Origin: DATARH01 sp963705325
Lineage (GTDB): Bacteria; Pseudomonadota; Alphaproteobacteria; ATCC43930; CGMCC-115725
Reading direction: 5' to 3'
Assembly (NCBI GenBank): GCA_963705325.1
Contig: OY970069.1
Location: 3,224,001-3,288,000 of the forward strand
DNA: 64,000 bases
Part shown: in pieces, positions 1 through 9,554 of the stretch
Layout of the letters: every line of letters starts with the position of its first letter
Position numbering within the stretch: the first letter of the stretch is position 1
Made by a program: the position numbers and the translations under genes
Notes under the pieces: generated by a model
The model's input: only the letters and a program-made list of their open reading frames with translations
Database searches by the model: none
Told to the model about the DNA's origin: nothing

Positions 1-904
1 TCCTTTATCGAGAACTGCCACGGTTCGTCTCGCGCTTGCTGCGGAAACGGAGAAATTCGCATTAATCGATTAATTAACCGTCAAACTCTGGTGACGAGCC
101 CCAGACCGCTTGTTTGATGGCGTTTGCGTTGCTCGCGTACCTGCTTTCGAGCCCTCGGTCGGAGATCTCCGGCGGCGTGGAAGGCAGCGCGCAGCGCGTC
201 ACTCGATATCGCAATTAGTCACGACGCGGTCGGAACGGCAACAGAGCTTACCTTCGCCGCAAGACGCTATTTGTCAGCGCGCAGGGCCAAGGTGTCGGGG
301 CGTGAAGGTCGGCTCCCGCAAGTTCGCTACGGTAGAAGGCTAGAGCAATCCGCGGATCCCGGTTTAAATCAATGGGCAAGGAGCTGACCAGCGGGACTCC
401 TATCGTCCACCCGCGGTCGCTCTTCCAGATGCTAACCTGGTTGCTAAACCGGCGGACGAAATCTGAATTGGAAGTTGATATTGGGCAGACCGTGGCGTAC
501 GGGTTAATCGCTTTACCACGCCATGGGACCACAGAGATGCGGGTGCTAGTGTGGTCAACCGATGATTGTTACATTCTGGAATGTGCTGATGCTGGCGTCT
601 TTATCGAGCCTGGAACAGGGATTTGCGCCCCGAGCAGCGGTATCAACCGATCTACGGAGGTGAAATTCGCAAATTCGGCGCAACTTCGCGACCGCCTAAG
701 AGGTAACCAGAGAAAAGGCGTTCGACCAAAGAGATCCTCTCCTCGGGCGTGATGCGCCATGGCGCGGAAATCGTACGTCAGCGGGTCGATCTTTGAGGCC
801 AACTAACCAGACTGTCTGGCGGCGGCGCCAGTATCGCCAACACCGTATCAAAGACGACAGGATCGCTTAGTATGCCGTCAAACGGCTTTGGCTCGACGCG
901 TTCT
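1..904. other. No confident gene
   Basis: Several overlapping open frames exist on both strands but none has a convincing ribosome site or a recognisable domain. The longest plausible one is a 126-codon frame at 372-752 (+), with no clear Shine-Dalgarno. A perfect 14-bp palindrome, ATTAATCGATTAAT, lies at 61-74 in an AT-rich patch and could be an operator. The stretch looks like degraded or regulatory DNA. Confidence 0.4.
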
Positions 905-916
905 ATGAGACACGAG

Positions 917-1639
917 ATGGATCGGCGATTTGTACTTGCTGTCATTGCTGGAGCGACCTTCGTACCTAAAGCAGCGAACGCCGTTTCGATCATGCCGTCG
1001 TCCGAACGCCGTTTACGGCTGTTCAACCCGCACACGAACGAGACATTTGTTGGTCGGTATCGCGATGCCAAGGGGCCGTTACCCACGGCAATGGAAGATT
1101 TGTCGGCGTTTTTACGCGATTTCCACTCGGCGACATCAATTGCTATTGATGTGGGTGTCATCGATTTTCTCGCCGCGGTGATGGACGCCATTAACGCCCA
1201 GAGCGCTACCATCCTCTCCGCTTATCGCTCGTCAGAAACAAATGCAGTACTGGCGCGAACGACGTTCGGGGTGGCCGACAATAGTCAGCACCTTTATGGC
1301 CGGGCCCTCGACGTGCGCTTTGAATCAAGACTGCAGGAAGCGATGTTGGCTGCACGAGAGATGCGACGCGGGGGAGTGGGATGGTATGGAAGATCAGGGT
1401 TTATCCATATCGATACCGGTCCCGTACGCAATTGGGAATTAGATGAGGACGGACTTGCCCCGATGCTGGCAGAGCGCAGCCACGTAAGGTTCCATTCTGG
1501 GATTGGTTCTGGTCGGGGATTTAAACCTAACCTTGATCAGAGTGGTCATCATCTTCGCGAGCTGGATCTTAGCGGCGACCTATCACCCGAGCTGCGCAGC
1601 CGCGGACGTTTTTTCCATGATCCTGCGGATCTCCAATAA
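917..1639 (+). CDS. Secreted DUF882 / M15-type peptidoglycan peptidase
   Basis: Probable exported murein peptidase (YcbK/DUF882 group, peptidase M15-like). The chosen ATG gives a 240-aa protein opening MDRRFVLAVIAG and ending its signal region near KAANA, a typical signal peptide; upstream Met codons at 872 and 905 would only add a charged tail. The zinc-binding pattern is visible as SAYRSSETN, then SQHLYGRALDVRF (His and Asp ligands), then GWYGRSGFIHIDTGPVRNW (His ligand). Known members trim cell-wall cross-links in the periplasm. The ~60-residue C-terminal tail after the domain is unusual and unrecognised. It stands alone, with no operon partner. Confidence 0.75.
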   Translation: MDRRFVLAVIAGATFVPKAANAVSIMPSSERRLRLFNPHTNETFVGRYRDAKGPLPTAMEDLSAFLRDFHSATSIAIDVGVIDFLAAVMDAINAQSATILSAYRSSETNAVLARTTFGVADNSQHLYGRALDVRFESRLQEAMLAAREMRRGGVGWYGRSGFIHIDTGPVRNWELDEDGLAPMLAERSHVRFHSGIGSGRGFKPNLDQSGHHLRELDLSGDLSPELRSRGRFFHDPADLQ

Positions 1640-1796
1640 TTTCCACGCTTCGACGATACGACACTGCGCCGGCAATGGCTCAAATTGGGATTTGGCGCGG
1701 CGACTCCACTAAGACGGAGGGCGCGACTGCGGCTCCCTCGATCCAGGGCGGGTCTTCTATGGCCTGATCCCGCGGCGTTATCCGACCACCGCTATA

Positions 1797-1958
1797 TCAA
1801 AGGGATCCAACTAGCCGCGCGATTGCGATACCCGCCATGATGAAGGCGGCCCAGCCCAGAATAGAAGCTGTCGCTATGACCAGATAGGCGCTTCGGTGGG
1901 AGAGGGGTTCCTGCACAACCCAGCGAGTGGGCCTGCTCTCTAGGTGATCGAAAATCAT
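1797..1958 (-). CDS. Small single-pass membrane protein
   Basis: A 53-aa frame beginning MIFDHLESRP and ending in one hydrophobic helix (SAYLVIATASILGWAAFIMAG). GGAGG sits 4 bases before this ATG, which decides the start over in-frame Met codons farther upstream. No family is recognised. The ribosome site and clear transmembrane segment make a real small membrane protein plausible. Confidence 0.45.
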   Translation of the reverse strand: MIFDHLESRPTRWVVQEPLSHRSAYLVIATASILGWAAFIMAGIAIARLVGSL

Positions 1959-2310
1959 CTCGCCTCCATGCGAGTTTGCGTCGCACGCAGTCGGATAAAC
2001 ATACACACCCTCCGCTTCGATCTAAGGCTTGGATACGTAAATTTTTGTAAATATTCATGTTAGTCACCTCGACGTCCGATCCTCGCTAAACGAGCAGATC
2101 GTAAATCAAATTTCATGTATCAGATTGTAAATAGCGATATTAATTAGAGTTTTTTGATCACGGTCGAGCTTTTTTTGCTAAAAAATTCTCGCGCATTGCT
2201 AAAACGACCCAAAGTTTATGTGACTAGTGCGTGCGTCGTTTTGGCGCGAGAACCTCGGCGTCATTTGAGCGTTTGGGTGGAAAATAACCATTCAGCGAGC
2301 CCGTAGCGGT
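1959..2310. other. AT-rich intergenic region
   Basis: This gap is markedly AT-rich compared with its surroundings (positions 2090-2220 especially, with runs of T at 2147-2152 and 2170-2176). It probably holds promoters for the small membrane protein on the minus strand and for the sugar-transferase remnant on the plus strand. No RNA gene or confident terminator was seen. Confidence 0.35.
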
Positions 2311-2649
2311 GTGACGCGAACATCATCTCGGTCGGCAGAATTAATGATCGCGTGTGGGCTTATCGCCCTCACGTTGCCATTGATGGTCATCGTAGCAATC
2401 GCAATCAAATGCGATAGTCGCGGTCCGCTCCTCGTCCACGAGAGGCGCTTCACCCGTCGAGGACGGCCCATAAGGACGCTTAGATTTCGGACCACGGAGG
2501 TCGGACCGAATGTTTACGCACCCGTCACCCGGGTGGGGCGGCTTCTGCGACGCTGTCGCATCGATAGGCTGCCTCAGCTGATTGATGTACTCCGCGGCGA
2601 GATGACCTGTTGTTCCACTCATTCGGAGCGGCCGTTCTTCCTCGGTTAG
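2311..2649 (+). pseudogene. Remnant of a polyprenyl glycosylphosphotransferase (sugar transferase)
   Basis: A GTG-started 112-aa frame whose middle matches the bacterial sugar-transferase domain (WcaJ/ExoY type): a membrane helix (LIALTLPLMVIVAIAIK), then DSRGPLLVHERR, GRPIRTLRFRT, and TRVGRLLRRCRIDRLPQLIDVLRGEM. In intact family members this is followed by a PG-rich motif and about 60 more residues. Here the frame runs into unrelated sequence (CCSTHSERPFFLG) and stops, so it is truncated. Intact enzymes move a sugar phosphate to undecaprenyl phosphate to start exopolysaccharide. No other polysaccharide genes are nearby. Confidence 0.6.
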
Positions 2650-3444
2650 ATCGTAAGCTGTGCGAACATTGCCAGGCCAGGGCGAAAGTGCGTGGATCAT
2701 TGGGACGCGCACGTAGCCGCGAATGATCCCGATTTCGACGCCCTGAGCCGCCGTTCGTTGCTGCTGTTGTCGCCGGGACGAAGTGTTAGAAGCCGTCTAT
2801 TAGCAGCCCGAGCAATCCCGTCTGAACTTGCTAAAATATTCGGAAAACCATCAAAATTGGCAGCACAATAATCGCCCAACTCAGAAGCAGAAAGTATCGC
2901 CAGAACCGGCACGCAAACATTCAATGGCAGTCTACCGTCTTTTTGGAGCGTAAATCTCGGGTCGACCGCAAATGGCGTAGTGCTCATGGAAAGTCTCGAT
3001 TTTCAACAGGCGATGTTGAATTTAAATAGATAACAGAGCAAAAATCCAACACTTAAAATCATTCAAATGACTGATAAATATTTGAACCGTATTGGCAAAT
3101 TATTACAATGAATTATCTTTGCGTCCGCCTCGTCGGAATGCGAAAGCAGCGGCAGGATCCAGATACCCTTAGCCTACGCAATATCGCAGGCGTCAAAAGC
3201 CGTAAAGCACCTGACCGCGGGTACCATCCGTTGCATTCGATCCACCGGCAAATGCGAGATCAGAGAATCGAAGGGGCGAGGCCTTCTCGTGACCTGCTGT
3301 GGCCTCTGCCCTTCAAGATTAGCGTAGCGTGAAATCAGCGACTTATGACGATTACGCGAGACGGTAGGCAGCCTTTGAAGGGATAGTTGACAGTCATCTT
3401 TGCCGAACCGTGCGCGACCAGGCATGGTTGCACGCCCGCTTTTT
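2650..3444. other. No confident gene
   Basis: Only weak open frames are present, e.g. a 96-codon minus-strand frame at 2697-2987 without a recognisable domain or ribosome site. The stretch 2990-3110 is AT-rich. Nothing further can be supported. Confidence 0.35.
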
Positions 3445-3684
3445 TTACTGGCGTGTCGGCCGCTTTTTTTTGGGTGAGGCTCGCATGCGGACGCCATGGT
3501 TGATGAACTCAATTCCGGCGGCCTCAAACGCTGCAACCATCGCATCCAGTGTCCGACGGTAGGGCTTGGTCAGCCCGCGCTCAAAATCCACGATCGTCTT
3601 TTTGGCCACGCCGCTGTGCCCCTTGAGATCCGATTGTGTCCAGTTGAGCAGGCCTCGAGCGGCGCGGGACTGAGCCGGGCTCAC
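3445..3684 (-). CDS. XRE-family helix-turn-helix regulator
   Basis: A 79-aa protein with one Cro/C1-type HTH: ARGLLNWTQSDLKGHSGVAKKTIVDFERG, then TLDAMVAAFEAAGIEF. The last part, through GIEFINHGVRM, is typical of the small HTH proteins found in phage and conjugative-element control regions. A basic tail (PKKKRPTRQ) follows. It is divergent from a plus-strand promoter at 3705 that would drive the phage-like recombination genes, so repression of that promoter is the obvious inference. Confidence 0.7.
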   Translation of the reverse strand: MSPAQSRAARGLLNWTQSDLKGHSGVAKKTIVDFERGLTKPYRRTLDAMVAAFEAAGIEFINHGVRMRASPKKKRPTRQ

Positions 3685-3704
3685 GCTATCTCTGTACTAA
3701 AAAT

Positions 3705-3732
3705 GTTGACTTTTTAGCCGAAACATCTATAC
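3705..3732 (+). promoter_or_regulatory. Sigma-70-like promoter for the recombination module
   Basis: TTGACT, a 16-base spacer, then TATACT. It lies between the divergent XRE gene and the plus-strand phage-like genes and is the best promoter match in the neighbourhood. Confidence 0.5.
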
Positions 3733-3954
3733 TTATATGATAGACTTCAGTTGGTGAGATGGTATCCATCTTTCCCCCTTCGCTGAACTGTCAGGCCGAT
3801 TATGTCCTTAAGTTTCCTCAGCCCTATCACGCCGATCGCGTTCCGATATCCGATTCTCGCGGCATGTCGGCCGGTGCAAGGGATTCCGCGGACTTACACG
3901 TCGATAGGGAGTTGTCTCGCCTCGCGATGGGCAGCAGGAAGGCGGCCGATACGC

Positions 3955-4318
3955 GTGGTGATTCGGCCGCAGCCGGGGTTCTACGTGATGCGGCTGAGGT
4001 CGGGCGCGCCGATGATCCCGGCGCTCATCTACCAGCTGTGTCCTATGGTGATCCCGCAGCCGGCGATGGCTACGGGGCCGCATCCTGACGAGTGGTGCCG
4101 ACCCTTGGATCGCTCGCCCCGCTTTGAGGCTCGAACTCGATGGCAAGCGCGTCGACCTTGATCGGGTGTGGACGTCGCGCTCGTTGCGTTCGGTCACCCG
4201 CGCCGAGTTTCTGTTCCGCAACGGGCCACTGCGACGCTGGGCACGAGAGAATCCGGGCGCCCCCGAGGCTAGGCCCCACAGAACCGTCAATCTCAATGCC
4301 ATCCCCCCACTTTTCTAG
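3955..4318 (+). pseudogene. Phage-associated hypothetical protein, frameshifted
   Basis: Two frames read as one protein. The first gives VVIRPQPGFYVMRLRSGAPMIP up to about 4115. A different frame then continues LDGKRVDLDRVW, AEFLFRNGPLRRWARENPGAPEA and ends VNLNAIPPLF just before the next gene. Short proteins of this shape, ending NLNALPxLF, sit before RecT-type genes in alphaproteobacterial prophages; this is recalled family knowledge, not a search. The function is unknown. The frameshift near 4110-4130 may be a sequence error. Confidence 0.45.
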
Positions 4319-4328
4319 GAGACCCAAG

Positions 4329-5150
4329 GTGAGCGATACGTCCATTCGGTTACGCGACGCGGCACCCGGTCCCGGGCACAACAACCCACCAGAGCCACTG
4401 GACCCGATCGACGCGCTCGATCTTCGACTTGCGAAGACGCACCGCGAGATGGTGGTGCGCTTTGTCGATCTCGAACTCGGCTGCGCCCGAGTGCCAAACC
4501 CGCTTCGCACCGAGGAGGACGCGGCTGCGGCAACCGATTTCATCGCCCAATGCCAAGCACACATCAAAAAGGCCGAAATGGCTCATAAGCGGGAGAAAGA
4601 ATATTTTCTCAAGGCGGGCCGGATCGTCGATGGGTTTTTCAAGCGCCGGTGCACGCGATTGAGCGGGGCGTTGGTCCCGGTTGCGGCTCGCCTCAAGGCT
4701 TATCGCGATGAGATCGCCAAGCGCGATGCGAAGCGCCATGAGGAAGCCCGACAAGTAAGCGAGGCGGAGGCGCAACGCGCCGTGGAGGAAGAAGCCGAAT
4801 ATTGTGCTGCGGCCAACCGATTGGTCCAGGCGGCGCGGTCTCCGGCCGAGCGTCGCCGAGCCGCGGAGCACTGGCTGCTGGCCGAGGCGGCGGCGACCCG
4901 CGCCGCGGTCGCGCAGCAGGCGGCGACAGCCAAACCCGAACCCACCCACATCCGCGGCGATTACGGGTCGACCGCTTATGTCCGCAAGGTGTGGACCTTC
5001 GAGGTGGTTGATCTTGACCAGGTGCCGCGCGACTACATGAGCCTCGATGTCGAGGTGGTGCGCGAGGCGATTAACAAGGACGGGGTTCGCGACATCCCGG
5101 GCTTGAGGATCTGTCAGAGCGAGACCCTGCATGTGCGGGGAGCTGCGTGA
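4329..5150 (+). CDS. Phage-type coiled-coil protein, unknown function
   Basis: A 273-aa protein from a GTG start; AGGAG lies 7 bases upstream, favouring this over earlier in-frame Met codons. The middle (about residues 60-190) is charged and alanine-rich and likely a long coiled coil (EEARQVSEAEAQRAVEEEAEY). The C-terminal part has RKVWTFEVVDLDQVPRDYMSLD and INKDGVRDIPGLRI, a pattern seen in proteins encoded beside RecT/Bet genes in phages. It probably works with the recombinase directly downstream, but no biochemical role can be assigned. Confidence 0.6.
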   Translation: MSDTSIRLRDAAPGPGHNNPPEPLDPIDALDLRLAKTHREMVVRFVDLELGCARVPNPLRTEEDAAAATDFIAQCQAHIKKAEMAHKREKEYFLKAGRIVDGFFKRRCTRLSGALVPVAARLKAYRDEIAKRDAKRHEEARQVSEAEAQRAVEEEAEYCAAANRLVQAARSPAERRRAAEHWLLAEAAATRAAVAQQAATAKPEPTHIRGDYGSTAYVRKVWTFEVVDLDQVPRDYMSLDVEVVREAINKDGVRDIPGLRICQSETLHVRGAA

Positions 5151-5151
5151 G

Positions 5152-6012
5152 ATGGCCGACGGTGCCGCCACGCCGAGCATGAAGGGGAATGGGCTCAATC
5201 GAGCGATCGAAACCGAGCCGCCGTACGCCGCGCCGGTCCAGTATGGCGTCCCGGGTTTCCTGGCACCGAACTCGCTAGGCGAGGTCAAAGAATTGGCCCG
5301 GATGATCGCGCTCGCCGAGTGGGCGCCCGACTGCTACCGCGATATGGACGGAAATTACCTGCAGCCGAAGCTCGAGTTGGCGATCTTGCACGGTGCGACG
5401 GTCGGACTTGGACCCATTGCCGCTGTTCACGCGATCGCGGTGATTGGCGGAACCCCCAGTATTTGGGGCGATGGTGCGCTCTCGGTCATCGAACACTCAG
5501 GTCTCCTCGAAGATATGTTCGAGGACTATGAGGTCGATGACACTGAAGGCCTCACGGCGATCTGTTCGATGAAGCGCCGCCACCGGGCGACCCCGATCGT
5601 CACACGCTTCTCGATGGCGATGGCGGAGCGCGCGGGGCTGACGCGCTCGGAGGGGCCGTGGCAGACCTATCCCGAGCGGATGCTGCGCATGCGCGCCCGC
5701 TCTTGGACGATGCGCGACGGCTTCGCCGACGTGCTGCGCGGGTTGCAGCTGCGCGAAGAGGTCGAGGATTACGCGGGGAGGGGAGGCGCGCGGCCGGTCC
5801 GCACACCGCAGTGCCAAGGCACCCCGCAGGGAGATTTGCGCCAGCACCCTTCACCTAGACCAAGGCGCCCCGTCGGATCTAATGATGTGAGCCGGTTGGA
5901 CAATAGGCCAATCGCAGCATCCGAGCTGCCCGGCGGATGCAGCGAGGACCGTCCCATCGCCGCGCTGCTGCCCGCGGAAGAGCACCACACGCTCATTGTC
6001 AATGCCGAATGA
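5152..6012 (+). pseudogene. RecT-like annealing protein, 5' part, cut by IS21
   Basis: Start ATG at 5152 (MADGAATPSMKG) overlaps the end of the previous gene. The hallmark block of RecT-type single-strand annealing proteins is present at about residues 155-200 (GPWQTYPERMLRMRARSWTMRDGFADVLRGL), preceded by LELAILHGATVGLGPIAAVHAI. The stop codon TGA at 6010-6012 is supplied by the first three bases of the IS21 element. Joining 6009 to 8301 keeps the same frame and continues LRQRQLIDADGAF, so the native protein was longer. The family anneals homologous DNA for phage recombination. After residue ~200 the sequence is low-complexity and may contain other small errors. Confidence 0.7.
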
Positions 6013-6055
6013 ACTTTCCCCAGAAGTGCCGAAGTAAATTTCCCCAGTTTGCCGA

Positions 6056-6922
6056 TCAGCCGGCCGGCTGATCGAAAGCGTGTAATTTTGGCGGTCGGCC
6101 TCGGCGCCGCGGCGAGGTCACCGGGAATGGGGCGATGATCGGCGCTTTGGAGCGCAGATGCTCGGGCATCAGGTCGGCGTGCTGGCGCAGGCGATAGCTG
6201 GAGCCCTCGATCTGGATGACGACGGCGTGATGGAGCAACCGGTCGAGCAGCGCGGTGGCGACGACGGGGTCGCCGAACACCTCGCCCCATTCGGCAAAGC
6301 CGCGATTGGAGGTGAGGATCATTGCGCCCCTTTCATAGCGAGCGTTGACGAGCTGGAAGAACAGATTGCCGCCGCCATGGGCGACCGGCAGGTAGCCGAT
6401 CTCGTCGACGATGAGCAGCGCGGCACGGCAGAACCAGCGGATGCGCTCGCGCAGCTGCCCTTCGCGCTCGGCCTTGGCGAGGGCGCCGACGATATCGGCC
6501 AGGGTGGTGAAGTAGACGCTGCGGCCGGCCTTGATCGCCTCGACACCGATGGCGACGGCGAGATGCGATTTACCAGTGCCGGGTGGTCCGAGGAAGTGGA
6601 CAACCTCGCGACGCTCGACGAACTGGAGCTCGGCGAGAGCCAGAATGCGTTCGCGATCGAGCGAGGGCTGGAAGGAGAAGTCGAAGCTGTCGAGCGTCTT
6701 GATCGTCGACAGCCTGGCCATCATCAGCGCGGTCTTGATGCGACGGCTCTCACGCACGCTCAATTCCTCGGCGAGCAGCGTGTCGATCAGCTCGAGCGCG
6801 CTGGCCTCGCCGCGTTCGAGTTGTTGCACGGCGTGATCGAGCAGCTCCAGTGCGCGCGGCATCTTGAGCGTGATCAGTGTGCGGCGGATGCGCTCGATGA
6901 CGGGCGGGCCATCGCTCCTCAT
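6056..6922 (-). CDS. istB: IS21 helper ATPase IstB
   Basis: A 288-aa AAA+ ATPase that assists the IstA transposase in target selection. Walker A is GPPGTGKS near residue 114, Walker B is LLIVDEIGYLP, and sensor residues follow at LTSNRGFAEW. The C-terminal arginine-rich tail (RRRGRPPKL) probably contacts DNA. The ATG overlaps the istA stop by four bases, the usual translational coupling in this family. It looks intact, but its partner istA is frameshifted. Confidence 0.9.
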   Translation of the reverse strand: MRSDGPPVIERIRRTLITLKMPRALELLDHAVQQLERGEASALELIDTLLAEELSVRESRRIKTALMMARLSTIKTLDSFDFSFQPSLDRERILALAELQFVERREVVHFLGPPGTGKSHLAVAIGVEAIKAGRSVYFTTLADIVGALAKAEREGQLRERIRWFCRAALLIVDEIGYLPVAHGGGNLFFQLVNARYERGAMILTSNRGFAEWGEVFGDPVVATALLDRLLHHAVVIQIEGSSYRLRQHADLMPEHLRSKAPIIAPFPVTSPRRRGRPPKLHAFDQPAG

Positions 6923-8174
6923 GGCCGCGTGCTTTCGGCAAGCCGACGCGCGACCGCTTCATAAAAATCGAGTGAGCGGCGTGCGACGACGTCGCCGGCG
7001 CGACCGATCGGCATCGCCGCTGTTTCCGCCGTTGCTTGTCGTGCTGGCATCTTGCGGTGGCCTGGTGCCAAGCGGCGCTGATGGCGACCTTCGAGCACCG
7101 GATGGGTGGCGATCAGCCGGCCAGTCTCGAAGATGCGAATCTCGTCGGCCAGGCTGTGCACCTCGACGACGCGTTTGCGGGTGGCGTCGGGCACGCTGTA
7201 GAGATTGCCGCCGACACTGACCATACCTTCGTGCGAGACCCGCCGTTCGAGCTTGAGGACGGCGCGGAACGGCACCAGCGGCAAGGATTGCAGCGCCGGC
7301 TTTTCCTCGGCGAAGGCCTCGTTGACGACGCGTCGGGTCGTCGCATGCAAGCGCGGATTGGCCACCGTGCCGAGCCAATGGCCGAGCTGCGCATTCAGAT
7401 CGTCGAGATTGCGGAATGAGCGGGCGAGGTAGAAGTCCTCGCGGATATAGCGGAATGGCCGCTCAACTTTCCCCTTCGTTTTAGCCCGATAGGGCCGGCA
7501 GGCTTTTGGGCAAAAGCCGTAATGCCGGGCAAACTCGATCAGCGCGCGGTTGTAGACGATGTGCGCCTCACCGTCCTCGCCGATCACCGCGGTCTTCATT
7601 CGATCATAGAGGATCTCGCGTGGCACGCCGCCGAGGGTGGCGAAAGCTGCCATGTGACAGCGCAGCACCGTCTGCAGATCCTGGTGGGCGACAAAGCGCG
7701 CCCAGATCAGCCGGCTGTAGCCGAGCACCAGTGAGAACAGCCAGACCTTGCGCATTGCGCCGGGCTCATCGGTGAAGGTCGCTTCAAACTGAGCAAAATC
7801 CACCTGCGCCTGTTCGCCCGGCGGCGTCTCGAAGCGCACCTCGAACGGCGGCACCGGCGCCGGCCGTACCTCGCGTAGAAAGCCGGTCACCGCGGTGTAG
7901 CCGCCGCTATAGCCGCGTTCGCGAATCTCGCGCAGCAGACGGCTGCCGGTGAGCCCTGGATAGGCGGTGACCCGCTGCCGCAGATACGAACTCGAACGCT
8001 TCGAGCCGGCGTGCCCGCGGCTGTCGTGGTCCGTAGCGCGGCGGCTCCAGACCGCGCTCGATGTATTTGCGCACCGTCTTGCGGTCGAGCCCGAACTCGG
8101 CGCGCGATCGCCGACACGCTCAACCCCTGCCGGTGAAGATCCAAGATCATGACGAGCTCCCCCAGTTGGATCAC
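6919..8174 (-). pseudogene. istA: IS21 transposase IstA, frameshifted
   Basis: The DDE transposase of the IS21 element. From the GTG at 8174 the protein opens VIQLGELVMILDLHRQGLSV, a helix-turn-helix start, but leaves frame after IARR. The correct continuation, with tracts such as RKTVRKYIERG, is spread over other frames to about 7890. From 7890 to 6919 a clean 323-aa frame holds the catalytic core: QAQVDFAQFEATF (first Asp), LYDRMKTAV (second Asp region), and KTKGKVERPFRYIRE (Glu). At least two indels break the N-terminal DNA-binding part, so the copy as read cannot make full transposase. Confidence 0.8.
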
Positions 8175-8300
8175 CGTCGCCCCCTCCGCCCCTGCGGAAG
8201 GGATCATCGGATAGCGCACCGCCCGGCTTCCCGGGCCGCGCCCTGGGAAGCCGGGCATCACACCTGGGGAATATTCAAACGGCACTTCTGGGGAGAATCA

Positions 8301-8854
8301 CTCCGGCAACGACAGCTCATTGACGCTGACGGCGCCTTTATCGAGGTCGTCGGATCGGACGCCTTGCGCGCCGGGTTCGAGCAGATAGTGTTCGACAAGC
8401 AACTTGCGCCTAACCAAATCGCCGGGTCTGGGAGTCCAACGAGGCTGCGCGCACGACCATTGAGCGCTTGTTCGGTCCGGAGGCACTCGCCGAGGCCGAA
8501 GAGTATCTCAAGTCCGCTCAGGGAGTGACAAACCCGCCCCGCGATGATCATCCCGGGCCGGCGGACGCTCTGCCCGACGCCGCGGCGAGCTCTAAAAGCT
8601 CAGAGCAAGATCACCTCTCGGAGCTTGATCGGAGTTTGGTGCTGGATATGAATCCAACCTGGGGTATCCAGAAAATATTCCAGCACTACCGAACCGCTCT
8701 CAGCGCGCTCTGCGACAGCCCCAACCAGAGCCAGCCGACGATCGCCAAGTTCCGGGAGGCCAACATCGGCGTGGAGCAGCGCCTTCGAAGCAAGTTGCCC
8801 AGCCGCATGGGACCGATCGATGCGATTTACCAGAGTGCCGGGCTCGAGCCTTGA
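8301..8854 (+). pseudogene. 3' part of the RecT-like gene, frameshifted
   Basis: Continues in frame with the sequence before the IS21 element: LRQRQLIDADGAFIEVVG and FEQIVFDKQLAPNQIAG. At about 8425 one base is missing. The frame two positions over then reads WESNEAARTTIERLFGPEAL and AEEYLKSAQG. Beyond about 8530 the text (PPRDDHPGPADALPDA...) is unlike the upstream part and may include another break. No domain is recognised. Two lesions (IS insertion and 1-base deletion) make this locus non-functional as read. Confidence 0.5.
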
Positions 8855-8873
8855 TCGGCGGAGGGGTCTTGCG

Positions 8874-9320
8874 ATGCTGCCACGCCGGCTAAAGCGACCA
8901 AAACTCGGCGTGCAATTGCCGCCGCGAAAGGTCTGGCCAAGGCACCGCCGCTGGGTGAAGTCGCACGGCTGCTGTGTCCCTGGATGCGATGCCACAAGCA
9001 TCGACTTCGCCCATCTTCGCTCGGCGTCCAATGCCGGTACTGGTCAGAAGCCCAATGATATCTTCGGCGTCAGTCTCTGCCGCCATCATCACGCTGAGCA
9101 GCATAGTCTCGGGGTCGACGCCTTTGACAAGAAATACGGTGTCGATCTCTGGGCTTTAGCCGCTGAGTTTACACAACGCAGCCCCGACGCCGAAATGCGC
9201 GCAACGCTCAAGCTCGTGCGCGCTGAGGAGCTTGGGGGTGGTCGCTGCGCGAATGCCGCGATGAAGCAGCAGATCATCGTTGCGGATCGTCCCTCCGGGG
9301 AACGTGATCAGCGCCGGTGA
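8874..9320 (+). CDS. HNH-type nuclease (DUF968-like phage protein)
   Basis: A 148-aa protein; GGAGGGG lies upstream of this ATG (MLPRRLKRPKL). The zinc/HNH pattern is visible: HRRWVKSHGCCVPGC, then IDFAHLRSASNAG, then SLCRHHHAEQHSLG, followed by FDKKYGVDLWALAAEF. Proteins of this shape are phage-encoded single-domain nucleases located beside recombination genes, which fits the RecT-like gene upstream. The C-terminal ~30 residues look unconserved and overlap a convergent small gene. Confidence 0.7.
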   Translation: MLPRRLKRPKLGVQLPPRKVWPRHRRWVKSHGCCVPGCDATSIDFAHLRSASNAGTGQKPNDIFGVSLCRHHHAEQHSLGVDAFDKKYGVDLWALAAEFTQRSPDAEMRATLKLVRAEELGGGRCANAAMKQQIIVADRPSGERDQRR

Positions 9321-9471
9321 CCAACGCCGCCTCGAAGTCGAAATTGTTGCGGTCGCTCCTGTGCATCAGGTCGCCGAGCAAGTCGCCCAAGCTGTCGTCG
9401 CAATCGCAGCCCGTCGTGCATTGGAAATGCCGCAACGCTGCCACGGCCCATTCGGCACGGTTGTCGTTCAT
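9274..9471 (-). CDS. Small phage-type hypothetical protein
   Basis: A 65-aa frame, MNDNRAEWAVAALRHFQ, then DDSLGDLLGDLMHRSDRNNFDF. It resembles short acidic proteins commonly encoded in alphaproteobacterial prophage control regions (recalled resemblance, no search). GGAG precedes the ATG at short spacing. The last ~12 residues differ in character and overlap the convergent HNH gene. One copy of the 80-bp duplicated segment lies directly upstream. Confidence 0.45.
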   Translation of the reverse strand: MNDNRAEWAVAALRHFQCTTGCDCDDSLGDLLGDLMHRSDRNNFDFEAALVTGADHVPRRDDPQR

Positions 9472-9474
9472 CCG

Positions 9475-9554
9475 CTCCGGGTACGGTCGACTATTGAGCT
9501 GCGGCTACCGGTGCTGCGGTTAATTCAGTCGCCAACCTTTCTGCTCCCGTCGAC
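9475..9554. repeat. 80-bp duplicated segment, copy 1
   Basis: Nearly the same sequence recurs at 10308-10386 (shared tracts include TCAGTCGCCAACCTTTCTGC and CTCCGGGTACGGTC). Read on the minus strand, both copies contain the codons for VDGSRKVGD followed by TGA. This matches the end of the DUF927-like gene at copy 2, so copy 1 looks like a second, orphan 3' end of that gene. Confidence 0.75.

Larger units (their letters stand above)
6010..8300 (-). mobile_element. IS21-family insertion sequence (2291 bp)
   Basis: Bounded by imperfect inverted ends: left TGAACTTTCCCCAGAAGTGC, right (reverse complement) TGATTCTCCCCAGAAGTGCC, each with a second TTCCCCAG inside. It contains istA and istB on the minus strand. 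No target duplication is visible (flanks ...TGCCGAA and CTCCGGC...), and the flanks join in frame across the element. It interrupts the RecT-like gene. Confidence 0.85.
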
